DNA of 64,000 nucleotides, taken from positions 248,001-312,000 of the forward strand of contig NZ_JBDZDR010000002.1 of NCBI RefSeq assembly GCF_040049255.1, written 5' to 3'. Shown piece by piece: positions 8,324 through 16,437 of the stretch. Below the pieces are notes generated by a model. That model searched no databases and had not been told where the DNA came from. It was given only the letters and a program-made list of their open reading frames with translations. A program made the position numbers and the translations under genes. Numbering within the stretch: position 1 is the stretch's first letter; each line of letters opens with the position of its first letter. This stretch comes from Pseudaminobacter sp040049255. GTDB lineage: Bacteria > Pseudomonadota > Alphaproteobacteria > Rhizobiales > Rhizobiaceae.

Positions 8324-9361
8324 ATGTCCGGCCTGTCATTGAATGACGTCACCAAGCAATTCGGCGATTTCAAAGCCGTCGATAATGTCGCGCTGAACGT
8401 GCCGCATGGCAGCTTCGTCTGCCTGCTCGGCCCTTCCGGCTGCGGCAAGACCACGCTCCTGCGCATGATCGCGGGGCTGGAGGAGCCGTCGAGCGGCTCC
8501 ATCGCCATCGACGACGAAGACATCACCCGCGTGCCCACGCACAAGCGCAACCTGGGCATGGTGTTCCAGTCGCTGGCGCTGTTTCCGCATCTTTCGGTGG
8601 GCGAGAACATCGCCTATCCGCTGCGCATTCGCGGCCGGCCGAAGGACGAGCAGGCCAAGCGCGTCGATGAACTGCTCAAGCTCATCCATCTGCCCGGTTT
8701 CGCCAACCGTCCGGTGGCAAAGCTCTCCGGCGGCCAGCGCCAGCGCGTGGCCATCGCCCGGGCGCTGGCCTTGTCGCCGCGCCTGTTCTTGCTCGACGAG
8801 CCGCTTTCGGCGCTGGACGCCAAGCTGCGCGAGGCCATGCAGGTCGAGCTGCGCCAGCTCCAGCAGAAGCTCGGCATCACCACCATCGTCGTCACCCACG
8901 ACCAGCGCGAGGCCATGACCATGGCCGACCTGGTGGTGGTGATGGGCGAGGGCCGGATCAGGCAAGCCGCCGCGCCGATCGAGATCTACCGTCGGCCGGC
9001 CGACGCCTTCGTCGCCGACTTCATCGGCATGACCAATCTCCTGCCGGTCGAGGCGGATAGCGCTGGCCGCGCGGTGGTGCTCGGCAGCGCCATCCCCGGT
9101 CTTTCCCTCTCCAACGGCGTGAAGGAAGCCCAGATTTCCGTCCGTCCGGAAGATGTGCGCCTGACCGAGCCCGGCAATGGCGCCATTGCCGGCACCGTCA
9201 CCTTCGTGCGCGACCTCGGCGGCACCATCGAGACCTTCGTGGAAGCGGGCGGCAAGATGATCATCGCGGTCGCCACGCCGCGCGAGCGGCCCAATGTGGC
9301 AGCCGGTTCGCCGGTCGGCGTCGTGCTGCCGGCCGAAAGCTGCGTGGTGCTCGAAAAATGA
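8324..9361 (+). CDS. Polyamine-type ABC transporter ATP-binding protein (PotA-like)
   Basis: A 345-residue ATPase with Walker A GPSGCGKTT (about 38-46), Q-loop (VFQSLALFPH), signature LSGGQRQRVAIARAL (about 133-147), Walker B LFLLDEPLSALD and the switch His in VTHDQ. The C-terminal third is a TOBE/MOP-like regulatory domain, as in PotA and FbpC. It powers import by the two following permeases. Its stop overlaps the next start (ATGA at 9358-9361), indicating translational coupling. The ribosome site before 8324 is weak (GGTTAGGTTAG). Confidence 0.93.
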   Translation: MSGLSLNDVTKQFGDFKAVDNVALNVPHGSFVCLLGPSGCGKTTLLRMIAGLEEPSSGSIAIDDEDITRVPTHKRNLGMVFQSLALFPHLSVGENIAYPLRIRGRPKDEQAKRVDELLKLIHLPGFANRPVAKLSGGQRQRVAIARALALSPRLFLLDEPLSALDAKLREAMQVELRQLQQKLGITTIVVTHDQREAMTMADLVVVMGEGRIRQAAAPIEIYRRPADAFVADFIGMTNLLPVEADSAGRAVVLGSAIPGLSLSNGVKEAQISVRPEDVRLTEPGNGAIAGTVTFVRDLGGTIETFVEAGGKMIIAVATPRERPNVAAGSPVGVVLPAESCVVLEK

Positions 9362-10212
9362 GACGCGAAGCGCCCAGATCTTTGGCCGATTACGGGCCGC
9401 TGCTCTATCCGGCGGTGATGCTGGTCGTGTTCTTCGTGGTGCCGTTCTCCACCATGATCGCGGTCAGCTTCTTCAAGCGCAATCCGGCCGGCTTCTACAC
9501 GCCGGATTTCGTGTCCGACAATTACGCCCGCTTCCTGTCGACGTTCTTCGGCTCGGTGCTCGGCTTTTCGCTGATGCTCGCCGTCATGGTGGCCATCTGC
9601 TGCGTGGCCATCGCTTTCCCCTTCACCTTCCTGCTCACCAAGTGCTCGCGCAAGGTGCAGACGGTGTGGCTGGTGTGCCTGCTTTCGGTGCTGTCGCTGT
9701 CGGAAGTCATCATCGGTTTCAGCTGGTCGACGCTTTTCTCGCGCACGGCCGGCATCACCAATCTCCTGGTCGCGGTCGGCCTGATGTCCCAGCCACAGGC
9801 GCTGTTGCCGGGCTTCGGCGCGGTGCTGACCGGCATGGTCTACCAGGCAATGCCCTATACGATCCTGGTGCTTTACCCGGCCCTGGTGCGGCTTGATCCG
9901 ACGCTGCTCGAGGCTGCCCGCACGCTCGGCGCCTCGCCGATACGCGCCTTCTTCAACGTGGTGACGCCTGCCTTACGCAACACGCTGGTGGCCACGCTGA
10001 TCATGGTCTTCGTCTTCGCCCTCGGCTCCTACCTGCTGCCGCAGATTCTCGGCCGACCGAGCCACTGGACGCTGTCCGTGCTCATCACCGACCAGGCCAT
10101 CTACCAGTCCAACATGCCTTTCGCGGCGGCCATGGCGGTGTTCCTGGTGCTGATCTCGCTGGCGCTGGTGGGCCTCACCCTGCTTGTCGGCCGGAAGGAG
10201 CATGCGGCATGA
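9358..10212 (+). CDS. ABC transporter permease (PotB-like)
   Basis: A 284-residue inner-membrane protein with about six hydrophobic helices and the EAA loop near residues 180-200 (EAARTLGASPIRAFFNVVTPAL), the site that docks on the ATPase. It pairs with the next gene to form the import channel of the polyamine-type transporter. It overlaps the ATPase gene by 4 bases and the second permease by 4 bases. Confidence 0.92.
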   Translation: MRREAPRSLADYGPLLYPAVMLVVFFVVPFSTMIAVSFFKRNPAGFYTPDFVSDNYARFLSTFFGSVLGFSLMLAVMVAICCVAIAFPFTFLLTKCSRKVQTVWLVCLLSVLSLSEVIIGFSWSTLFSRTAGITNLLVAVGLMSQPQALLPGFGAVLTGMVYQAMPYTILVLYPALVRLDPTLLEAARTLGASPIRAFFNVVTPALRNTLVATLIMVFVFALGSYLLPQILGRPSHWTLSVLITDQAIYQSNMPFAAAMAVFLVLISLALVGLTLLVGRKEHAA

Positions 10213-11012
10213 CCCAGAACTGGCTTCGCAGGCTCTATTTCGTCGTCGTGGCGCTGTTTCTCGCCGCGCCGCTCATCGTCGTGCTCGGTGTTTCGGTGAA
10301 CGCCAAGCAGGACCTAGCCTTCCCGCCAAAGGGCTTCTCGCTGGCCTGGTACACGCAGATCTTCACCGACGCGGAATGGCGCAGTGCGCTCATAGCCTCT
10401 GTGCTGCTGGCGCTGTCGTCCGCCGCGGTGGCAGTGTCCATTGCCCTGCCGTTGAGCTGGTTTCTGTGGCGGCGCAATGCCCCCTGGGCGCGCATCTTCC
10501 AGTTGCTCGGCGTGGCACCCTTCATCCTGCCGCCGGTCATCACCGCGCTGGGCTTCCTGACGTTCTGGGCCACCACCGGCTTCTACGGCCAGCCCTGGAC
10601 GGCGGCGATCAGCCACGCGATCTTCTTCGTGACCCTGCCGCTGGTCACGCTGTCGCTGGGCTTCGCCTCCATCGATACCTCGCTGGTCGAGGCGGCATCC
10701 ACCATGGGCGCCGACGACCGCACGGTGGCGCGCACCGTGGTGCTGCCGCTCATCCTGCCTTATCTGGTGTCGGGCTACGCCTTCGCCTTCGTGCTGTCGC
10801 TCAACGAATACATCGTGGCCTACATGACCATCGGCTTCACGATGGAGACGCTGCCGATCAAGATCTTCAACGCGCTGCGCTACGGCTACACGCCAACCAT
10901 GGCTTCGGTGTCGGTGTTCTTCGTGGCGATCGCGGCTCTCGTCTTCGGGCTGATCGCCAGGTTCGGGGACATCAGAAAACTGCTCGGCGCACTGGGCTCG
11001 GAGGGTAAGTGA
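10209..11012 (+). CDS. ABC transporter permease (PotC-like)
   Basis: A 267-residue permease with an N-terminal membrane anchor, several further hydrophobic segments and the EAA loop EAASTMGADDRTVARTVVLPLI (about 160-182). Second half of the import channel. Its start overlaps the first permease (ATGA) and its TGA overlaps the start of the hydrolase gene (GTGATG), so the whole block from the ATPase to the hydrolase reads as one translationally coupled unit. Confidence 0.92.
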   Translation: MTQNWLRRLYFVVVALFLAAPLIVVLGVSVNAKQDLAFPPKGFSLAWYTQIFTDAEWRSALIASVLLALSSAAVAVSIALPLSWFLWRRNAPWARIFQLLGVAPFILPPVITALGFLTFWATTGFYGQPWTAAISHAIFFVTLPLVTLSLGFASIDTSLVEAASTMGADDRTVARTVVLPLILPYLVSGYAFAFVLSLNEYIVAYMTIGFTMETLPIKIFNALRYGYTPTMASVSVFFVAIAALVFGLIARFGDIRKLLGALGSEGK

Positions 11013-11785
11013 TGAAGTTCGCCGTACTTCAGATGCAGGCTGTCGCGGGGGACACCGCGGCCAATCTCGCACGTATCGAACGTGCCGCACGCGAGGCGGC
11101 CGCAGCCGGTGCAAGCCTGCTGGCGGCGCCCGAACTGGCCGTCACCGGCTACGGCGCCGGCGAGGCGATCCGCACCCTGGCTGAGCCCGCCGACGGCGAG
11201 CTTGCCGGGCGGCTGGCTGCAATCTCGGCCGAGACGGGCGTGGCGATCGTAACCGGCTTTGCCGAGCGCGACGGCGAGGTGATCTACAACAGCGCTCTTT
11301 ATGTCGACGGGCTCGGCACGCGCAGCGTCTACCGCAAGTCGCATCTCTACGGCCCCTACGAGCGTAGCCTGTTCGTGCCCGAGCAGCCCGCAGCCCATGT
11401 CATCGACCATCGCGGCACCCGCATCGGCCTGCTGATCTGCTACGATGTCGAGTTTCCCGAGAATGTCCGCCGCCTGGCGCAGGCCGGGGTGGAATTGGTG
11501 GTGGCGCCCACAGCGTTGCCGGTCAGCGACCATGACGAACTGATCGCGCGAAAGATGATCCCTGTGCGGGCCTTCGAGAACCAGATCCACGTCGCCTATG
11601 TGAACCTCTGCGGAAGTGATGCGCTGGTTTCCTATGCCGGCCTCTCCGTTGTCGCAGCACCCGATGGAACCTTGCTTGCCGAGGGCGGGCGGAGCGACGA
11701 GGCACTCCTCGTCACCGAAATCGATCCCGCCGCCTATGCAGAATCGGCGGCCGCCAATTCATATCTGGCCGATCTCAGGCTCTAG
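11012..11785 (+). CDS. Carbon-nitrogen hydrolase (nitrilase superfamily)
   Basis: A 257-residue single-domain hydrolase with the Glu-Lys-Cys triad of the nitrilase superfamily: Glu in APELAVTGYG (about 40), Lys in YRKSHLYG (about 109) and Cys in LICYDVEFPE (about 144). The family cleaves amides, nitriles or carbamoyl groups; relatives in polyamine pathways include N-carbamoylputrescine amidase. As the last gene of an operon with a ureohydrolase and a polyamine-type importer it probably processes the imported compound or a downstream amide, but the substrate is not determined. The ATG at 11012 shares a base with the upstream TGA; an adjoining GTG at 11009 is an alternative start. Confidence 0.88.
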   Translation: MKFAVLQMQAVAGDTAANLARIERAAREAAAAGASLLAAPELAVTGYGAGEAIRTLAEPADGELAGRLAAISAETGVAIVTGFAERDGEVIYNSALYVDGLGTRSVYRKSHLYGPYERSLFVPEQPAAHVIDHRGTRIGLLICYDVEFPENVRRLAQAGVELVVAPTALPVSDHDELIARKMIPVRAFENQIHVAYVNLCGSDALVSYAGLSVVAAPDGTLLAEGGRSDEALLVTEIDPAAYAESAAANSYLADLRL

Positions 11786-11797
11786 CCAAAACAACCG

Positions 11798-11831
11798 GCC
11801 GGAAAGCAGACCCAAGGGCGGGCTTTCCGGC
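11798..11831. terminator. Hairpin at the end of the ureohydrolase/ABC operon
   Basis: Perfect 10-bp arms GCCGGAAAGC (11798-11807) and GCTTTCCGGC (11822-11831) between the convergent hydrolase and DUF982 genes. No clear T-run follows on either strand, so it may be a transcript-stabilising hairpin or a weak bidirectional terminator. Confidence 0.5.
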
Positions 11832-11850
11832 TATTGCGGCTCGACTCTTT

Positions 11851-12147
11851 CTACTTCGTCAGCGGTTTCGGCTCGACCTTGCCCATTGTCGTGCGGGGCG
11901 CTGTGGTATCGGCCAATATGCCGGTGATGCGGGCAAAGCTCTCAAACGATTTTTCCACATCGTCCACCGATAGCCCGGACACAATTGCTGCATGGCAGCA
12001 GTTGATCGCGCAGTGGTAGACCGGCCCCCGGCGAGCTACGGGCCAATGGTCAAGAAAGCGCAAAGCTTCATCGACGTCATGGATTTCCTTGAACTGGTTC
12101 TCCACGAAGAGCCGCACCGGGTTGCCAAACAACAAATGGTGGTTCAT
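11851..12147 (-). CDS. DUF982 domain-containing small protein
   Basis: A 98-residue protein fitting the rhizobial DUF982 family: FKEIHDVDEALRFLDHWPVARRGPVYHCAINCCHAAI near residues 19-55 followed by a helix ending in a FARITGIL block. DUF982 proteins are small, often multicopy in Rhizobiales, and of unknown function. GGAGGCAGG lies just upstream of the ATG. It is monocistronic and converges with the C-N hydrolase gene. Confidence 0.75.
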   Translation of the reverse strand: MNHHLLFGNPVRLFVENQFKEIHDVDEALRFLDHWPVARRGPVYHCAINCCHAAIVSGLSVDDVEKSFESFARITGILADTTAPRTTMGKVEPKPLTK

Positions 12148-12343
12148 GGCCTGCCTCCGTGCGGGTCGCGATCAGCTGCGCCTTCCGGGGCGTGATTGCT
12201 GGCGTCTCCGTTCGGCCCCGTAAAGTGCAGCACGCGTGGGCCTGGACCTTCTTACCCGCGACTAAAAACGATCGTGCGGAAGAAAGGTTGCGCGTCATAA
12301 CTTTCCAGTTGCGCCCTCGGCAATCTGGGCCCTCTGCCCCCGG

Positions 12344-12691
12344 CTATCGCCTGGCCATCCGGTTCACGACCATGCCGGCAAGCACGCCGCCGCCGCCGCC
12401 GAGAGCCTTCACGGTGGCGTCTTCCAGGCGGGCATGCCGCGTGGAGGCGAAGATCTGTGCAAACTCGAACGCGAAGGCGGCTCCGGCCACCAGGCATACG
12501 ACCAGAACCCAGTGCCTGGGATAGCCAAGCGCGAAAATCAGGCCCAGAACGGCGAAGGCGAAAATGCGCTCGAGGTCGGCGGGCTCGCTCGTGGTGGGGC
12601 GCAGCTCGATGGGCGCAAGCGTAACGAAGCATATGGCGGCCAGCAGAAGCCATGCGGCCGGGCGCGCGAAACGAGCCATCATATCAAGCAA
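12344..12691 (-). CDS. VanZ-like small membrane protein
   Basis: A 115-residue protein with about four hydrophobic segments; the first ends in the VanZ-type motif TLAPIELRP (residues about 24-32), and a later FEFAQIFASTRHARLEDATVKALGG block matches the family pattern of a Glu-x-x-Q helix followed by R-x-x-x-x-D. VanZ-family proteins are named for teicoplanin resistance in enterococci, but in rhizobia their role is unknown and no resistance should be inferred. It is divergent from the LtaS-like gene. Confidence 0.7.
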   Translation of the reverse strand: MLDMMARFARPAAWLLLAAICFVTLAPIELRPTTSEPADLERIFAFAVLGLIFALGYPRHWVLVVCLVAGAAFAFEFAQIFASTRHARLEDATVKALGGGGGVLAGMVVNRMARR

Positions 12692-12947
12692 GTGTGCCGA
12701 CCAGCAGACTGGAAAATTGAAACTGCGTCACGCTTTGGCTCCTGCTCACCCACGGCCCGGCAACATGCTGCGAGGCGCCTCCCGCGTCAATCGACGAGTG
12801 CGTTCCAGCAGGGGCAAGTGACGGCTTTGGCTCGAAACATGCCGCCGTTCTCAAAAAAAGGCTGCATATCTATAGGGCTGCATTGTCGAAAGCATTTTCC
12901 AAGCGCAACAATCGATCACGATTTGGAAATTCAGCAAGAGATACAAC

Positions 12948-14909
12948 TTGGCTGTTTCACTGAGTGTCCTTCGATCCGGCAATAGGTTGCGTGATCTGTG
13001 GAACACGCTGCCTGCGCTTTACGGCACTTCAGCCTTTGTGATCTTTCTCGTCACGCGCATCGTCCTCACGCTATTCACCAGGGTCGACAACGCTCCCGCC
13101 AGCACTTGGCCCGGTATTTTTTTGCGCGGGCTCTGGTTCGACCTGGCGACGATAGGCGTCTTGCTGATGCCGTTTCTGATCTTCGCGGTGATCACGCCCG
13201 AGAGATGGCGGCAAACCCGCTTCCATGTCTATCTTGGACGCTTCGTGGCGTGGCTGCTGATCGCAGCGCTGCTTTTCGGCGCGATTGGCGAGTTCTTCTT
13301 CTGGCTGGAGTTCTCCACCCGCTACAATTTCATCGCGCTCGATTACCTCATCTACACACAGGAGGTGATCGGCAACATCCGGGAATCCTATCCCGTAAAT
13401 ACTCTGCTGGTCGCCATCGGCTCTGTGGCAGCAATTGCCGTCTGGGCGTTGCGAGGATGGCTGCGCAGCATCGAGACAGGCCCGTATAGCGCCCGCACGA
13501 GACTTTATCTCGCCGTGCTTTTGGTTCTGTGGCCGCTTGCCGCCTTTGGCCTTACCAATCTCGACCAGATGTACGGTTCGGGGAACAACTATGCGGACGA
13601 GCTCTCGGGCAACGGGCTATACAGCCTGGCGGCCGCGTTCCGGCGCAACGAGCTCGACTATGATCGCTTCTACGCGACCATTCCCGACGATCGGGCCAAG
13701 GCGATACTGCAGCAACTGGGCGTCAAGCGCGTTGGGGGCGCAATGGACGTGCTGGCCGAGGATCGGGCTGCCCGTCCGCTGCCGGATTTTCTTCTGCGCC
13801 GGCCAAGGCACGTCGTCATGATCACGGTCGAGAGCCTGTCAGGCGAATTTGTCGGCGCGCTCGGCGGCAAGCCTGGCTGGACGCCCAACATCGACCGTAT
13901 CGCCGCCCGGGGCCTGCTCTTCGAACGCCTGTTTGCCACCGGAACACGCACCGTGCGCGGCCTTGAGGCCACAACGCTCGGTACCCCGCCCATTCCGGGC
14001 CAGGCCATCGTGCGCCGGCCGAACAATGGGCAACTCACCACCATTGGCGGAATACTGGCCCACCAGGGCTTCGCCTCGGTCTTTGTCTATGGAGGCTACA
14101 GCTATTTCGACAACATGGCCGCCTACTATTCAGGCAACGACTATGCCGTTCTCGATCGCACCGATTTTCCGGCTCACACGATCCCGGCAGAGAATATCTG
14201 GGGCGTGGCCGACGAAGGGCTGTTCGCGAATGTCGACGCATTGCTCTCGAAGCCGGGGGCGACCGAGAAGCCGCACTTCGTGCAGGTCATGACCACCTCC
14301 AACCACCGTCCCTACACCTATCCCGACGGGCGCATCGACGTCCCGTCACCCGGCGGCCGCGAGGGCGGCGTGAAGTATACCGACTACGCGATCGGCCGCT
14401 TCCTCGATGAGGCCGCTCAGAGAGAGTGGTTCAAGGACACGCTGTTCGTTATCATCGCCGACCATTGCGCTTCGGTCGCCGGCAAGGTGGAGCTCCCCGT
14501 CGCCGGCTATCACGTTCCGATGGTCTTCTATGGCCCGGAAATCGTGAAGCCCGGCCGCATATCCGGCAATATCAGCCAGATCGACGTGCCCCCGACATTG
14601 CTCGACCTGCTCGGCCAGCCCGGAGAGGGCTTCTTCTTCGGCCGTTCGGTGCGCGAGCTGCAAGGGGCGCCGCGGGGCGTGTTCGTCAGCAACTATCAGT
14701 CCCTCGGCTACTACAAGAACGACCTGCTGACCGTGCTGAAGCCGGGCAAGGTGGTCGAGAGCTTTGCCGTCGATCCGGACACTTTCGAGATGACGCCGGC
14801 GGGCGTGGATCCGCAGCTGCGCGACGAGGCCATCGCCTACTACCAGACCGCGTCAAGGCAATTCAAAGCCGGCGAGCTGGTTGCGCCCTGGTATGCCGGA
14901 TCGAACTGA
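12948..14909 (+). CDS. LtaS-like phosphoglycerol transferase / membrane sulfatase-family protein
   Basis: A 653-residue protein with about five membrane helices (residues 1-215) and a C-terminal extracytoplasmic sulfatase/alkaline-phosphatase-fold domain (about 280-610). It shows ITVESLSGEFVGALGG (metal-site Glu), GTRTVRGLEATTLG with the likely nucleophile Thr, NHRPYTYP and ADHCASVAGK (metal-binding Asp-His). Family members move phosphoglycerol from phosphatidylglycerol onto glycans, such as lipoteichoic acid in Firmicutes or osmoregulated periplasmic glucans in Gram-negatives; the acceptor here is unknown. The annotated start is a TTG at 12948 with a weak AAGAG site; a TTG at 12987 is an alternative. 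No ATG lies near the start. Confidence 0.85.
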   Translation: MAVSLSVLRSGNRLRDLWNTLPALYGTSAFVIFLVTRIVLTLFTRVDNAPASTWPGIFLRGLWFDLATIGVLLMPFLIFAVITPERWRQTRFHVYLGRFVAWLLIAALLFGAIGEFFFWLEFSTRYNFIALDYLIYTQEVIGNIRESYPVNTLLVAIGSVAAIAVWALRGWLRSIETGPYSARTRLYLAVLLVLWPLAAFGLTNLDQMYGSGNNYADELSGNGLYSLAAAFRRNELDYDRFYATIPDDRAKAILQQLGVKRVGGAMDVLAEDRAARPLPDFLLRRPRHVVMITVESLSGEFVGALGGKPGWTPNIDRIAARGLLFERLFATGTRTVRGLEATTLGTPPIPGQAIVRRPNNGQLTTIGGILAHQGFASVFVYGGYSYFDNMAAYYSGNDYAVLDRTDFPAHTIPAENIWGVADEGLFANVDALLSKPGATEKPHFVQVMTTSNHRPYTYPDGRIDVPSPGGREGGVKYTDYAIGRFLDEAAQREWFKDTLFVIIADHCASVAGKVELPVAGYHVPMVFYGPEIVKPGRISGNISQIDVPPTLLDLLGQPGEGFFFGRSVRELQGAPRGVFVSNYQSLGYYKNDLLTVLKPGKVVESFAVDPDTFEMTPAGVDPQLRDEAIAYYQTASRQFKAGELVAPWYAGSN

Positions 14910-15164
14910 AAACTGGCGGCCAGCAGGCGCGAACTTCTCCTATCCGAAGTCCCAATTCCCTGGCAGCGAATTTGCAGCCAGGGCGGCCACGCGTCTGAAA
15001 AAGGGCTGGCACAGGCGCACCCGCCTTCCTAGGTATTGGCGAAGACGAGCAAATGGCAGGCAAGCCGCGCGCTCGATCCCGTTGTGCCGCCGTTGAAGCC
15101 TTGAGGCTCCGGGGCCAGCGGAACCGGCTCTGCGGCAGCTATTCTGGTTGGAAGGATATGCGCG

Positions 15165-16295
15165 ATGGTGAAGCGCATGATCATCATGCTGCTCCTGACC
15201 GGTGTGTTCCTGGCCGGCATCTTCGGCTTCGAGGCATTCAGGTCGTCGATGATCCGCAAGGTAATGGCCTCGCTGGCCAATCCGCCACAGACCGTCTCGA
15301 CCACAGTCGCCCGCTCCGAGGAGTGGCGAAGCCAGTTCGAGGCTGTCGGCAGCGTGCGCGCGGTCAACGGCGCCAATATCAGCGGCCAGGTGCCCGGGAT
15401 GGTGTCGGCGATCCATTTCGAATCCGGCGCGGACGTCAAGGAAGGGGACCTGCTGGTCCAGCTGATGGCGGATGACGACATCGCCCGGCTCGATGCGCTG
15501 AAGGCGACGGCCGCGCTGAACAAGCTCGTCTATGAGCGGGACAGCACACTGGTCAAGACAAGCGCCATCAGCAGGCAGACGGTCGACACCGACAAGGCCA
15601 ACATGCTGAACGCGCAGGCGATGGTGGCGCAGCAGGAGGCTTTGGTCGACTACAAGTCCATCAAGGCACCGTTTGCGGGGCGGCTCGGCATCCGCCAGGT
15701 CGACATCGGGCAGTACCTGCCCGCCGGCACCCCCGTGGTAAACCTGCAGCAGCTCGATCCAATCTTCATCGACTTCTACGTGCCGCAGCAGGCGTTGGCG
15801 CAGATCAAGGTCGGCCAGGCAGTGACGGCCAAGGTCGACACCTTCCCGGATCGCAAGTTCAACGGCAAGATCTCAGCCATCAATGCCCAGGTCGACACCA
15901 CGTCGCGAAACGTCCAGATGCGCGCCACGGTGCAGAACAAGGACAAGCTGCTGCTTCCGGGCATGTTCGCCACCGTCGACATCGATATCTCGGCGCCGCA
16001 GCAATACGTCACGCTTCCGCAGACCGCGATTGCCTACAACTCCTATGGCAACATCGCCTATCTGGTGGACAATGAGGGCAACGATGCCAATGGCCAGCCG
16101 CAACTCGTCGCGCGGCAGGCGTTCGTTACCACGGGCCCTACGAGGGGCGACCAGGTCGCGGTCACCGAAGGCATAAAGCCCGGTGAGGTCGTGGTCACGG
16201 CAGGGCAGTTGAAGCTGCGCAACGGTGTGCCGGTCCGCATCAACAATACCGTCCAGCCGACCGATCAACCCAACCCCAAGCCGGCCGACAAATAG
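15165..16295 (+). CDS. RND efflux periplasmic adaptor (membrane fusion protein)
   Basis: A 376-residue protein with an N-terminal membrane anchor (residues about 5-25), a biotinyl-lipoyl-like half (VGSVRAVNGANISGQVPGMVSAIHFESGADVKEGDLLVQL, about 60-100), a shortened coiled-coil hairpin, the second lipoyl half (KAPFAGRLGIRQVDIGQYLPAG) and a beta-barrel and membrane-proximal domain. It would bridge the inner-membrane pump to an outer-membrane channel. The RND permease follows after about 140 bases in the same direction. No TolC-like gene lies nearby, so the channel must be encoded elsewhere. Confidence 0.92.
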   Translation: MVKRMIIMLLLTGVFLAGIFGFEAFRSSMIRKVMASLANPPQTVSTTVARSEEWRSQFEAVGSVRAVNGANISGQVPGMVSAIHFESGADVKEGDLLVQLMADDDIARLDALKATAALNKLVYERDSTLVKTSAISRQTVDTDKANMLNAQAMVAQQEALVDYKSIKAPFAGRLGIRQVDIGQYLPAGTPVVNLQQLDPIFIDFYVPQQALAQIKVGQAVTAKVDTFPDRKFNGKISAINAQVDTTSRNVQMRATVQNKDKLLLPGMFATVDIDISAPQQYVTLPQTAIAYNSYGNIAYLVDNEGNDANGQPQLVARQAFVTTGPTRGDQVAVTEGIKPGEVVVTAGQLKLRNGVPVRINNTVQPTDQPNPKPADK

Positions 16296-16437
16296 CAGGG
16301 AGCGCCCCGGGATAGACACCTGTTCAGCGCCGCCGCACGGAAACGCTCGGTCCTTTCGTTAGCGACGCGCCGTTTGCAAGACCCGTAGCGCCAATGCGAG
16401 GCGCGCGGGCTTCTGGAAAGGAATGCGGTGGGTCGCC

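Noticed and set aside
12344..12691. VanZ-like gene as a glycopeptide-resistance gene
   Set aside because: It is a family-level match only; there are no other van genes and the host is Gram-negative.
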